A stretch of DNA of 64,000 nucleotides from Fulvivirgaceae bacterium JP3-4. GTDB taxonomy: Bacteria; Bacteroidota; Bacteroidia; Cytophagales; Cyclobacteriaceae. Positions 8,814-17,083 of this stretch are shown piece by piece. Numbering within the stretch: position 1 is the first letter of the stretch; the number at the start of each line of letters is the position of its first letter. The stretch is from positions 2,728,001 to 2,792,000 of the forward strand of contig JARKND010000001.1 in the NCBI GenBank assembly GCA_029309925.1, given 5' to 3'. The position numbers were made by a program, and so were the translations under genes. The notes under the pieces are model-generated. The model worked only from the letters and a program-made list of their open reading frames with translations. It made no database searches and was not told the origin of the DNA.

Positions 8814-11450
8814 TCATTCGTATTTCAGTGTGTCAACAGGATTGATCCGCGCTACTCTGAACGTTTGTGTACCAATGATCAGGCACACCAGGGCCAGCAG
8901 AAAACCGATGCCCCCGGCAATCTCAGGAACACCGATACTCGCCCGGTAGAAGTACATCTTGAGGAAAAAGCTGTCAAACATAAAATATGTAAATGGAGTG
9001 GCAATGGCTATTGCTATGGCGATAAGCTTCAGAAATCCTCTGCTCATTGTCATGACCATGTTCGTATTTGATGCACCGAATACTTTGCGGATTCCCATCT
9101 CGCGAATCCGGCTTTCTGCTGACGAGATCACTACGGCCAGCAGCCCAAGCGAAGAAATCGTAATAGCAAGTAAACCAAGGAAGCCAAAGATTTTTACCAT
9201 GCTGCGATAGCTTACCAGCGAGTCGTCAAGCTCATGCTTGAGAAACTGCGCTTCAAATTTTTGTTCAGTCAACCGATTCCAGCTCGCTTCAATCGAGGCC
9301 AGCGTAGCGTCAATGTCATTCGACCTGAGCTTTAAATTTGCGAACTGGAAAAACTTTGGATTGTACCGGAACATAAAAGGATAGATCTGCTCCTGAAGCG
9401 GAAGAAAGTGAAAGTCCTTAACAACGCCAATGATGCTCATCGACTTCTCCCGAAACAAGAATGATTTTCCGAGCGCCTCGTGTGGAGATGTGATGCTGTT
9501 TCTTTTTAGGAACGTCTCGTTGACGATGATATAATGCTCTTCATCGAGCTGGCCTTCCGGGAAAGAAGTTCCGGCCAGCAGCGTGATGCCGAGGTTTGCA
9601 ATGTAATGCTCGTCCACAAACATCTGGTAGATCTGCAACGAATCGGATGCATTGGAGAGTGTCATGTATTCACTGGAAGCACCCCAGTTACCCGGAATTG
9701 ACGAAGACATCGATATTGACTGTACGTCAGACAGCTTGCCGATCTCGGATCTGAACACTTTCTCATTGACGTCCTTCAACTGGACATCGAGGATATTTTC
9801 TTTTTGAAATCCATGATCAAAGTTCAGGGCATAACGATATTGTTTGACGATGATGGAAACGCCCAGGATAAACACAAGCGAAAGCGCAAACTGCACAACA
9901 ATCAGTCCTTTCCGAATGCTGACCTTGGAAAGTTTGCCCGATGCGGAAGAATTTCTCAGCGTTTGGATGGGATTCAGTCGTGCAAAGTATGAAGCCGGTA
10001 TTACACCTGCGATGAAGCCGGTGAGTATGGCGAATGCTAGAAAGATCAAGAAAGTAAACGGAGTTACTTCAAGGCTGAAAGTACGCTCGCCATTGACGAT
10101 CATCTGAAGAAATTGTGAGCGCACTCCGTAGAATATCAGCATCGCCCCACTGAGGGAGATGACCGAGATAATAACGGTCTCCATGACCATTTGCAGGAAT
10201 ATATGCCTGGACTCACCACCTGAGACTTTTCTCAACCCGATCTCCTTGGCGCGTTTCAATGCGCGGGCTACAGAAATGTTTGCGTAATTAAAGCATGCCG
10301 GAAGCAACACCAGAAATGAAAGAAAAAAGAAAATGATAAGTGACATATATCCCCACGACAGTCCGATCTCATTGTTCAGTTCAGACATGGGGATATCAGC
10401 CAGTGGCTGCAGCGAATACGCAAGACTGATCTTATTTTCATTGGCATGCATCACCTGCGAGGCAGATTGTTTCAAAATTTTCTGAAGCGATTGACCGTTG
10501 GCATTTTCATCGAGCAGCAGATAGGTGTATGAACTTGTTACTGGCTCCAGAGACATCAGTGACCTCTGGATTTTATCCTGCTGCTCAAGCTGTTCGCGAG
10601 TGGCTAGCGAAGTGACCACATCAAAATAGAAATGCGAGCGAGGATGGGTGGCAACAATTCCGGTCACTTCAAACTGGCCGAGGCCTTTGATCTCGATAAC
10701 TTTCCCTAGCGCCTGCCCATCGCGGTATAACTTCTCCGCAGTTTCCTGCGAAAGCAGAATTGAAAACGGCTTTACAAGCGCGGTTCGCTTATCTCCGGCC
10801 AGCAATGGAAAGTTGAACACGTCAAGAAAGTTCGGTGTAACGTAGTAGCCTTGCCGAAATGGAATGGTCACACTTGGGCTAACGACCACTTCAGAGACAA
10901 ATTCATTATTGATCGCCACGACTTCTTCCAACCCAGTGGCTTCTGCCCGCAGTTTTTCAGCAAGGAATGCATGACTGGATGCAAACTCACGCCTTTCGCT
11001 TTTGTCGTCTACCATTGTGGTGATGCGAAAAATGCGATCGGCAGCGCTATGGAAGTTATCAACTTTCAGCACGTCCACCCACGCGGAGAGAGCCATCAAA
11101 CCAACACTCATTCCGACAGCAAGACAGACTATATTTATTACCGCAAACACTTTTTGCTTCGCCAGGCTGCGCACAGCAATCTTCACATAGCTTTGATACA
11201 TGGCGAAGCTGTGATATGAATCAGGAATGGTGCTGAAATTTTTCTTTCGGTGTCGCACTGCATACGAGAACAACAAGGTCAATGACTGCAACCCATATTT
11301 CAATTTTGCCCTGAACGGGGACATTGATCTGACGTTCTGATAAAAGATTTCGTCCATGTCGCCCACCAGATCCTCTGCAACCTCGGGAGAACAGTACCAT
11401 TCAAAAAGACGCTTTATCCACCGGGGTGGCTGATGATTAAAATTATTCAT
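8814..11450 (-). CDS. FtsX-like permease with N-terminal permease-prefix domain
   Basis: An 878-residue membrane protein. Residues 1-70 are a soluble prefix (PPRWIKRLFEWYCSPEVAEDLVGDMDE) seen in the Bacteroidota and Acidobacteriota permeases that travel with PadR regulators. The remainder is a two-unit MacB/FtsX permease with KRAKEIGLRKVSGG and SRIREMGIRKVFGA coupling motifs. The start at 11450 is preferred over an upstream ATG at 11486, because this ATG overlaps the TGA stop of the PadR gene as ATGA, indicating translational coupling. Substrate unknown; no ATPase gene is adjacent. Regulation by the coupled PadR protein is likely by context. Confidence 0.92.
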   Translation of the reverse strand: MNNFNHQPPRWIKRLFEWYCSPEVAEDLVGDMDEIFYQNVRSMSPFRAKLKYGLQSLTLLFSYAVRHRKKNFSTIPDSYHSFAMYQSYVKIAVRSLAKQKVFAVINIVCLAVGMSVGLMALSAWVDVLKVDNFHSAADRIFRITTMVDDKSERREFASSHAFLAEKLRAEATGLEEVVAINNEFVSEVVVSPSVTIPFRQGYYVTPNFLDVFNFPLLAGDKRTALVKPFSILLSQETAEKLYRDGQALGKVIEIKGLGQFEVTGIVATHPRSHFYFDVVTSLATREQLEQQDKIQRSLMSLEPVTSSYTYLLLDENANGQSLQKILKQSASQVMHANENKISLAYSLQPLADIPMSELNNEIGLSWGYMSLIIFFFLSFLVLLPACFNYANISVARALKRAKEIGLRKVSGGESRHIFLQMVMETVIISVISLSGAMLIFYGVRSQFLQMIVNGERTFSLEVTPFTFLIFLAFAILTGFIAGVIPASYFARLNPIQTLRNSSASGKLSKVSIRKGLIVVQFALSLVFILGVSIIVKQYRYALNFDHGFQKENILDVQLKDVNEKVFRSEIGKLSDVQSISMSSSIPGNWGASSEYMTLSNASDSLQIYQMFVDEHYIANLGITLLAGTSFPEGQLDEEHYIIVNETFLKRNSITSPHEALGKSFLFREKSMSIIGVVKDFHFLPLQEQIYPFMFRYNPKFFQFANLKLRSNDIDATLASIEASWNRLTEQKFEAQFLKHELDDSLVSYRSMVKIFGFLGLLAITISSLGLLAVVISSAESRIREMGIRKVFGASNTNMVMTMSRGFLKLIAIAIAIATPFTYFMFDSFFLKMYFYRASIGVPEIAGGIGFLLALVCLIIGTQTFRVARINPVDTLKYE

Positions 11451-11776
11451 AACTCGAGGGCAAGGTTCGCTTTCGATTTTTTCCACAATTCATCCCGCAG
11501 GTTCTTGATATCGTGCAGCGCAGATTTGCCGGCATGTGTCAGTTGATAGAACCGTTTCCTGCGGCCTCCCCGCTCCTGCGTGGCGCCACCGAGGAATGAC
11601 TTCAAAAACCCCTTCTCTTCCAGGCGGGCGATTGTCGAGTGTAGCGCACCAATGCTAATGGGTCTGTTTGAGCGGTTTTCAATATCCTCTTTAATTAAAA
11701 CACCATAGGCATCGTCTCCCAGCACGGCAATAGTCAGCAATACCAGTTCTTCGAATTCTCCGATATATCCTTTCAT
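11447..11776 (-). CDS. PadR-family transcriptional regulator
   Basis: A 109-residue winged-helix repressor: IGEFEELVLLTIAVLGDDAYG is the usual first helix pair, and ISIGALHSTIARLEEKGFL the recognition region, followed by the wing (GGRRKRFYQLTHAGKSAL). The frame can be extended to a TTG at 11800, but the ATG at 11776 matches the family start (MKGYIGEFEE) and is preferred. Its stop overlaps the start of the permease gene by four bases. PadR proteins of this arrangement generally repress their own operon and respond to small molecules. The effector cannot be inferred. Confidence 0.93.
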   Translation of the reverse strand: MKGYIGEFEELVLLTIAVLGDDAYGVLIKEDIENRSNRPISIGALHSTIARLEEKGFLKSFLGGATQERGGRRKRFYQLTHAGKSALHDIKNLRDELWKKSKANLALEL

Positions 11777-11909
11777 ACGATTAACAACTGAATACGACAA
11801 AGGTGAATGATTTGTTTCTATTTTTCATAACAAATCACCGAATATTTTTTCAGGTGGTGTGAACGAAGCCTTTCTTGTATACTTGCATTCGGCAAAAAAT
11901 GGGACCGGA

Positions 11910-12956
11910 ATGCTAGCCTTTCAGAATGCACAATTGAAGAAACTCATCATCCACAAGGTCGGTAACAAACTTCTGGAAGATGGTGTGGTACACTCACAGG
12001 ATGAAATCGACCTGGATGGCCGCGATGACCTTTCGTCCGTTCTCATGACGTATTTCCTTTCGCAGTTCAAGGAACCAGTCTTTTATAATTTCCACCATGT
12101 CTCAGACATTGACCTCAATGAAATCTATTCTATTGCGAATGCGTTGTTCCAGTCCACGCGTGGCTTTCTGAAAAAATCTAGGGACATTGCAAATATTCTG
12201 TACGAGTATTCGAATCATCCGAAGATCAAGACCGGTGAATTGTACATTGCGTATTTTGACGAAATACAGGTCGGCAATGAAGTCACCGATGCACTGGGAA
12301 TCTTTAAGTCGGAGAATAAAGATACGTTCCTGAAGGTATACGAAAAGAAAGAGAACATTGAAGTCAGCTACGAAGATGGCATCAACATCAAGCGTCTAGA
12401 TAAAGGCTGTCTGATCCTGAACATCGATGCAGACAATGGTTTCAAGGTTTGCATTATCGATACACAGAACGCCAACAACGAAGCGCAATACTGGAAAGAC
12501 GAATTCCTCAAGCTGAAGCCAGTGGCAGATAACTATTTCCAGACCCGTAATTACCTCAGCCTTGCCAGGAACTTTGTGACCGAAAGGCTTGACGAAGAAT
12601 TTGAAGTTTCAAAAGCAGATCAGATCGACTACCTGAACAGATCCATTGAGTACTTTAAGAAGAATGAACATTTCAATGAGCAGGAATTTGCCTCTTCGGT
12701 ATTCGAGCATACTTCCGTGATCAATTCGTTCAAAAAATTCAAAAACGATTTCCAGGACGAGAACGACCTTCACATCGTCAGCGAGTTTGAAATTTCAAAC
12801 CCTGCTGTGAAGCGCCAGTCAAAGGTTTTCAAGAGTGTGCTTAAGCTTGACAGAAACTTCCACATCTACATCCATGGCGACCGGAACCTGATCGAGCAGG
12901 GCATGGATGAAGATGGGCGAAAATTTTACAAGATCTACTATAATGTTGAGACCTAG
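11910..12956 (+). CDS. NdpA-like nucleoid-associated protein
   Basis: A 348-residue protein of the 37-kDa nucleoid-associated family (NdpA/YejK type), thought to bind DNA and to affect supercoiling. Family features are QNAQLKKLIIHKVGNK at the start, a central FHHVSDIDLNEIYSIANALF segment, GELYIAYFDEI, and a C-terminal half with AQYWKDEFLKLKP. The frame can be extended to a GTG at 11859, but the ATG at 11910 is preferred: it follows a purine-rich stretch, and a near-consensus -7 element (TATACTTG, 11877-11884) would place transcription start after the GTG. The gene is divergent from the PadR gene. Confidence 0.82.
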   Translation: MLAFQNAQLKKLIIHKVGNKLLEDGVVHSQDEIDLDGRDDLSSVLMTYFLSQFKEPVFYNFHHVSDIDLNEIYSIANALFQSTRGFLKKSRDIANILYEYSNHPKIKTGELYIAYFDEIQVGNEVTDALGIFKSENKDTFLKVYEKKENIEVSYEDGINIKRLDKGCLILNIDADNGFKVCIIDTQNANNEAQYWKDEFLKLKPVADNYFQTRNYLSLARNFVTERLDEEFEVSKADQIDYLNRSIEYFKKNEHFNEQEFASSVFEHTSVINSFKKFKNDFQDENDLHIVSEFEISNPAVKRQSKVFKSVLKLDRNFHIYIHGDRNLIEQGMDEDGRKFYKIYYNVET

Positions 12957-12967
12957 CTGGTGCCTAT

Positions 12968-14137
12968 CTATTTCTTCAAATTCTGCCAGATCGCCTCATA
13001 CTTATTGAGACTCTTTTCCCAGGCGGATTCCCCTCCTGCCGTAAATGTTGGATCTACCTTCAGACTTTGCCCGTGATATTTTTGCGCAAGCGCTCTGTTG
13101 CCAATGAAAAAATTAACCTCTCCCAACGTATCCCATGCATTGACATCGGAAGGATTTACCAACACCTGTAACTTTGCAAACGCCAGGGCCCGTTGGAAGT
13201 CGCGCTCACGGAGACTGGCGTATACATTTGTGTTGATCAGCGAAAGCGGGATTTTCTTTGAGGTAATCAGATGTACGATGCTGTCTTGCTTTTCGTTCAG
13301 AATAGAAGTGCTGGCCGATAAATAGCGCTCACTGATCTGCCGTGAAGTAATGCCATTCGATATTTCATTCCTGAAGTCCTCTCCTTTTAGAATGCATTCC
13401 GGCACATGCCTGTCACCACTGATGCGCACAAAGTTCCTCACATCGAGCTTCTTATTCTGAATAAACTGGTTCAGGTCCTTTTGCCGGTCGGTGATCACCA
13501 TCTGGCCATCAACAGGTGCTCCGCTGTATTGCGTGTACATGCAACCCGAATGCAATGCAAAATATTTCGGAAAATAGAAGTATAAATATTCGGTTGCCGG
13601 TGTACTGGGATACTCGCGCTGCAGAAAACGATAGGCAACAATCTTATTGCTTCTGTCTTTGATTACCAGTGAATCACCGTCTACGAATTGAATCTGCTTT
13701 TCGTATTTGGCGAGCGTGACGGTATCAACAAACGTTTTAATCCGTTCGAAATTTGTACGCGTAGAAACCAGTTTTGCCCCAGCCGCAAGAAACGGTTTGA
13801 TTGAAGACAGGCTGTGGGGATGCCAGTGAGAGTGCAGGACGTATTGTAAAGGCTTCTTTGGAAAATGTTTTTTGATCGTTGCGATCACTTTGAGGCCACC
13901 GAAAGAATGATCCTTCAGATTTGTTGCACCACCACCCTCGTTGCGAATAGGGACTTCAATAAGCGCGACAAATTTGTCAAACTCAATGATCGTACTTTTT
14001 GCAGTGGATGAATCGTAAAACAAGTGGTAGAACCCATCGTTGATCTTCATCAGCTGATGCGTTTCATTCCCAACTGGCTGTGCCGGACAGAACAGCGGTG
14101 AAAACAAAATTGCGGTAAGAAATGGTCGTAATTTCAT
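12968..14137 (-). CDS. Secreted MBL-fold protein with altered metal motif and TPR tail
   Basis: A 389-residue protein with a signal peptide (MKLRPFLTAILFSPLFCPAQ). The middle is a metallo-beta-lactamase-like fold with LQYVLHSHWHPHSLSS where the canonical motif would be HxHxDH; the aspartate is missing. Further downstream, ISGDRHVPE may supply a late ligand. Residues 300-370 hold a TPR-like repeat (AWDTLGEVNFFIGNRALAQ). Known relatives with intact motifs are zinc hydrolases, so this protein may bind metal differently or be catalytically dead. It is divergent from a small membrane-protein gene, with an inverted repeat in the shared upstream region. Confidence 0.75.
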   Translation of the reverse strand: MKLRPFLTAILFSPLFCPAQPVGNETHQLMKINDGFYHLFYDSSTAKSTIIEFDKFVALIEVPIRNEGGGATNLKDHSFGGLKVIATIKKHFPKKPLQYVLHSHWHPHSLSSIKPFLAAGAKLVSTRTNFERIKTFVDTVTLAKYEKQIQFVDGDSLVIKDRSNKIVAYRFLQREYPSTPATEYLYFYFPKYFALHSGCMYTQYSGAPVDGQMVITDRQKDLNQFIQNKKLDVRNFVRISGDRHVPECILKGEDFRNEISNGITSRQISERYLSASTSILNEKQDSIVHLITSKKIPLSLINTNVYASLRERDFQRALAFAKLQVLVNPSDVNAWDTLGEVNFFIGNRALAQKYHGQSLKVDPTFTAGGESAWEKSLNKYEAIWQNLKK

Positions 14138-14194
14138 AAGCTTGATTTTGATGCAAAATGGATTCTTCAGCTGATTCCGGTTGTTATCAAAAAC

Positions 14195-14218
14195 TTAACA
14201 AATGTTAAAATTTGTTAA
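14195..14218. promoter_or_regulatory. Perfect 9-base inverted repeat, candidate operator
   Basis: TTAACAAAT and ATTTGTTAA face each other across six bases between two divergent genes (starts at 14137 and 14263). Such a site in a divergent promoter region is a candidate regulator-binding site. It lacks the GC-rich stem and T-run of a terminator. The regulator is unknown. Confidence 0.5.
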
Positions 14219-14262
14219 TCGGACGGCACAATGTTTTATCTGAAGTGTAAAACGAAGTTTTT

Positions 14263-14481
14263 ATGAATAATTTTTTCAGAGCGCTCATTGCTGGTTATGG
14301 AGCGAAGAAATTAGGCGGAGGTTGCCTGGGAACGGTGATCGTGTTTATCATCATCTGGGTTGCGCTGGGCCAATGCAGCTGGACAAAGATCAATGAACGT
14401 GAACCGCAGAAGCAGGAAGTCAAATTGAAAACAGTTGTTCAGGCTTCGCTGCATTCGTTCGAGTGTGCTAATGCCGCGTAA
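14263..14481 (+). CDS. Small membrane protein of unknown function
   Basis: A 72-residue protein with one central transmembrane helix (GTVIVFIIIWVALGQ, about residues 25-40) after a glycine-rich segment (AGYGAKKLGGGCLG). The soluble tail is polar and basic. I do not recognise a family; glycine-rich starts with KKLGGG are common in small Bacteroidota membrane proteins that resemble DUF6726 or similar. It lies divergent from the MBL-fold gene and 34 bases before a lipoprotein gene, with which it may share a transcript. Confidence 0.6.
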   Translation: MNNFFRALIAGYGAKKLGGGCLGTVIVFIIIWVALGQCSWTKINEREPQKQEVKLKTVVQASLHSFECANAA

Positions 14482-14515
14482 GGGTTAACCGGCTTTTGCG
14501 TATCTTTGGTATACC

Positions 14516-15437
14516 ATGATGCGCAAATATTGGATGCCCACCGTCTGCATAACTTTGATGCTGGGGTGCAGTAAGCTGGACGAACTGAAACAACCACCCG
14601 AACTGACCCCGCTGGAAGACGGTTTCAAAACTTCAGCTGCGATCGGTTACTCGATTTCTATCGCAACGCGCGCTAACCGGGCAGACACTCCCTTCAAATG
14701 TAATTTACACAAAGCGTAACACCGATGGCTATAGCAGCTCCGGGCTTATCCACGTGGCTGTTGACAACACGGCACCGGTTCCTTTTAACAGCGGGCTTGG
14801 TGACATCACGATTGCCGGCATCTGGAACGACAACAGTGGTGGCGTAATTTCAATTATGTTCTCCGATTTTGATGTAGTAAATGGCGACTTCAAATTCTAC
14901 GGAATTCACACCATTCCGATCATCGTGCGACCCAATACGAATGAGATCGTTTCTATCTTCGCAGAACAGGACATCGTGATCGGTGAAGGATCAGATACGT
15001 TGATGAATCTCAGTTTATCGAAGCTTAAGTTTGACGCAGAACTAAATCGGGTCAACACGCCCGCTCCGACTGACGCTTTCGTTGCCGTCAGGCAAAATGT
15101 GTGGCACCTGACGGTGACACCAGGTGGTTCCGCTACCAACTTTCTCGATGATGATTACAAAATTACGGGAGGCGGGCAGATTGCTGAAGCGCGTAGCGAA
15201 TCGGGTGGTATACTTTATCACGCAATAATCGACACCAGGTTTAACTTCACAACGTGTGCAAAAAATCCAACGAACGGAACAGCCTTCATCCAGAATTTCA
15301 AAGCCGGATCAACGCTGGATTTCGGCAGTATTCTTCTTGACTTCCATTCGACATGTGACGGCAGCGGCAACGTCAAAGTAGCTACAGGAAAGTACGCTAC
15401 AGCCAACGGCAAAAATCTTGAACTGAACTGGCAATAG
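14516..15437 (+). pseudogene. Frameshifted lipoprotein gene
   Basis: The first frame (14516-14719) encodes a lipoprotein start (MPTVCITLMLGCSKLDEL) and continues to residue 60. The second frame, in another phase, is open from upstream of 14690 to 15437 and reads SNVIYTKRNTDGYSSSGLIHV and then a 220-residue beta-rich body (DITIAGIWNDNSGG, FKAGSTLDFGSILLDF). Only a GTG at 14754 could start the second frame, and there is no separate signal sequence, so the two pieces look like one gene of about 305 codons broken by a one-base shift near the CCC run at 14690-14692. It resembles DUF6252-like Bacteroidota lipoproteins, tentatively. A sequencing error is possible. Confidence 0.65.
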
Positions 15438-15743
15438 CCCGTTCATCGCCAGACGGCAACAAAATGTGTATGAGTCTTCACAATTCTTGCAAATTTCCGT
15501 CTGCTCCTCACTCAACCGATTACCATTCTGCGCATAACCAGCAAGTTGCTTCAGACACAACTCACCTCAGGAATAATTATTTTACTTTCTTTTACGATAA
15601 TAATAATATCAATCTCTGAGATAGTGACTGGTGTTTGGTTAGTAAGTAAGTGCTTAGGTTAAGTTCGTTCAACGTCTTTGTCTGTACAAGCGTGCAGGTA
15701 AAGGCGTTGAATTTTTTTGTACCAGTTGCGCGCTGGCCTGCTG
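15438..15743. other. Intergenic region ending in long hairpin
   Basis: About 300 AT-rich bases with no gene-like frame. Its main content is the 20-base-pair hairpin described separately at 15668-15718. A near -7 element (TAAGTTCG, 15658-15665) lies just upstream of the hairpin but has no well-spaced -33 partner. Confidence 0.5.
15668..15718 (+). terminator. Strong terminator-like hairpin
   Basis: A 20-base-pair stem with several G-T wobbles (15668-15687 with 15692-15711) closes on an AAGC loop and is followed by seven T. The T-run is only on the plus-strand side. It lies about 230 bases after the frameshifted lipoprotein gene, so it either ends that long transcript or a separate short RNA. 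Confidence 0.65.
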
Positions 15744-16229
15744 CTAATAGCTCATCAACGTAAAGAAAGTACGGGAGCCTTTCTCGTAATATTTCCAGCC
15801 GGCTTCAGTCAGCTCGATCACGATGCTGCTCTCAGGGTGAAGAATACGGATGAATCCGATCGACTCAAGCTGTTTTACAATGTCCATGGTAATCGAGTAT
15901 TCTGAAATCTTGATTTCAAGGAGTTCCGTCAGCTCTCTCCTGCCACCGCTTTCTCCGAGGCCACCGATCACCTGTCGTAGTTTTGTTCTTACGTAAACCG
16001 GATCAACTTCTTCTATTCCCTTAATCGTGATCTTGCAGGCAACGTCACCATTCTGATAGATCCATCGGTCACGGATCCAGCCGTTCTCGAGCATATAATC
16101 TGAAAGTGTAGCCGGGGGAATGTTGTGTCGCTTTGCTACGCTGGCGATGTTGTAGGCAACTGCGGGCCCCTTGAGATATTCTGAAAGAAGATAGCGAAGT
16201 GTGTCTTTTGAGGCGCGTTCAATAGCCAT
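15744..16229 (-). CDS. Winged-helix-like protein of unknown function
   Basis: A 161-residue soluble protein. Residues 1-50 look helix-turn-helix-like (VAYNIASVAKRHNIPPATLSDYM); residues 100-150 look like a second winged helix (ITMDIVKQLESIGFIRIL followed by IVIELTEAGWKYYEKG). The longer frame begins with a TTG at 16259 and is rejected in favour of the ATG at 16229, preceded by a GGGAG motif. That motif is one arm of a GAGGG/CCCTC hairpin just before the start. I do not recognise a named family; a DNA-binding or stress-response role is possible but unproven. Confidence 0.65.
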   Translation of the reverse strand: MAIERASKDTLRYLLSEYLKGPAVAYNIASVAKRHNIPPATLSDYMLENGWIRDRWIYQNGDVACKITIKGIEEVDPVYVRTKLRQVIGGLGESGGRRELTELLEIKISEYSITMDIVKQLESIGFIRILHPESSIVIELTEAGWKYYEKGSRTFFTLMSY

Positions 16230-16292
16230 AGTATGAGGGTAATCTCCCTCAAGATACAAAAGAATGTTCAGATTTTAGAATGATACATGTCG

Positions 16293-16952
16293 CTATTCGT
16301 AGTGTGAAAGCGTAACCTCTTCGACAACCGGGTTGCCCTTCTGAGCATCATTGGAGTCGCTCGAGAACTCGTGGGTATTATAATCGCCTTTTGTAAGATC
16401 GAAAGGCATAATGTAATTGCGGTCAAGCCTGCACGACTTGATCTTTCCTTCGAGCTTGCCGTGGTTCCAGTTGGTAACGTAACCTCCTTGCTCCCATCCG
16501 CCACCATAAAAAAGGAACGGTGTTCCGTTGAGGTCCTGCAATTCTTTCAACGTCATTCCAGGCGCAACACCGGCTGCGGTCGCCCACGAAGAAGACTTGC
16601 CGATTATGACGGCTTTAACTTGTGCCAGCATCGTTGAATCCTCAAGCACAACTTCCGCTTCGCGCTCTGTTGCGGGAAATAAAACCACGATGTGATACTT
16701 GCTGTTTTCGAGATAAGAGGTTAAATCCTTCGCCACAATATTCTGCGCACCGAACCGCGCAATAAGCTCGTTATGACTAAACGCGAGGAGCGAGTCTGCA
16801 ACGAAGGGTGCTGCATTTACTTTCCGTGTCGGGACGCTTTTTGAGGCAACATCATGGAGCGAAGATGCTCCGGAGCCCATACCGTCAGGTCGACTGCAAC
16901 TGCAGACAACCACAGCGGTAAGTATCAGAGAGAGGAATTTCTTGATCAGCAT
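16293..16952 (-). CDS. Lipoprotein of unknown function
   Basis: A 219-residue lipoprotein: MLIKKFLSLILTAVVVCSC carries a hydrophobic segment and lipobox. The mature part has FGAQNIVAKDL and a segment TLKELQDLNGTPFLFYGGG that resembles periplasmic proteins which check for calcification or acid-stress status, but no family name is secure. The frame extends to an ATG at 16979; the ATG at 16952 places the signal sequence properly and is preferred. It ends 64 bases before the upstream end of the winged-helix gene start and could share its transcript. Confidence 0.7.
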   Translation of the reverse strand: MLIKKFLSLILTAVVVCSCSRPDGMGSGASSLHDVASKSVPTRKVNAAPFVADSLLAFSHNELIARFGAQNIVAKDLTSYLENSKYHIVVLFPATEREAEVVLEDSTMLAQVKAVIIGKSSSWATAAGVAPGMTLKELQDLNGTPFLFYGGGWEQGGYVTNWNHGKLEGKIKSCRLDRNYIMPFDLTKGDYNTHEFSSDSNDAQKGNPVVEEVTLSHYE

Positions 16953-17083
16953 AGGGGTCGCTTTTCTGTACGGGCGCATGGACGAAGCCGTGGCCAGCTC
17001 CTCATTAAAGATAAACGAACTTTAAGTAGAAATTAAGCTTTGTTCGTAAAACTTTACCTAAATACACAAATATGGGTATAGGA

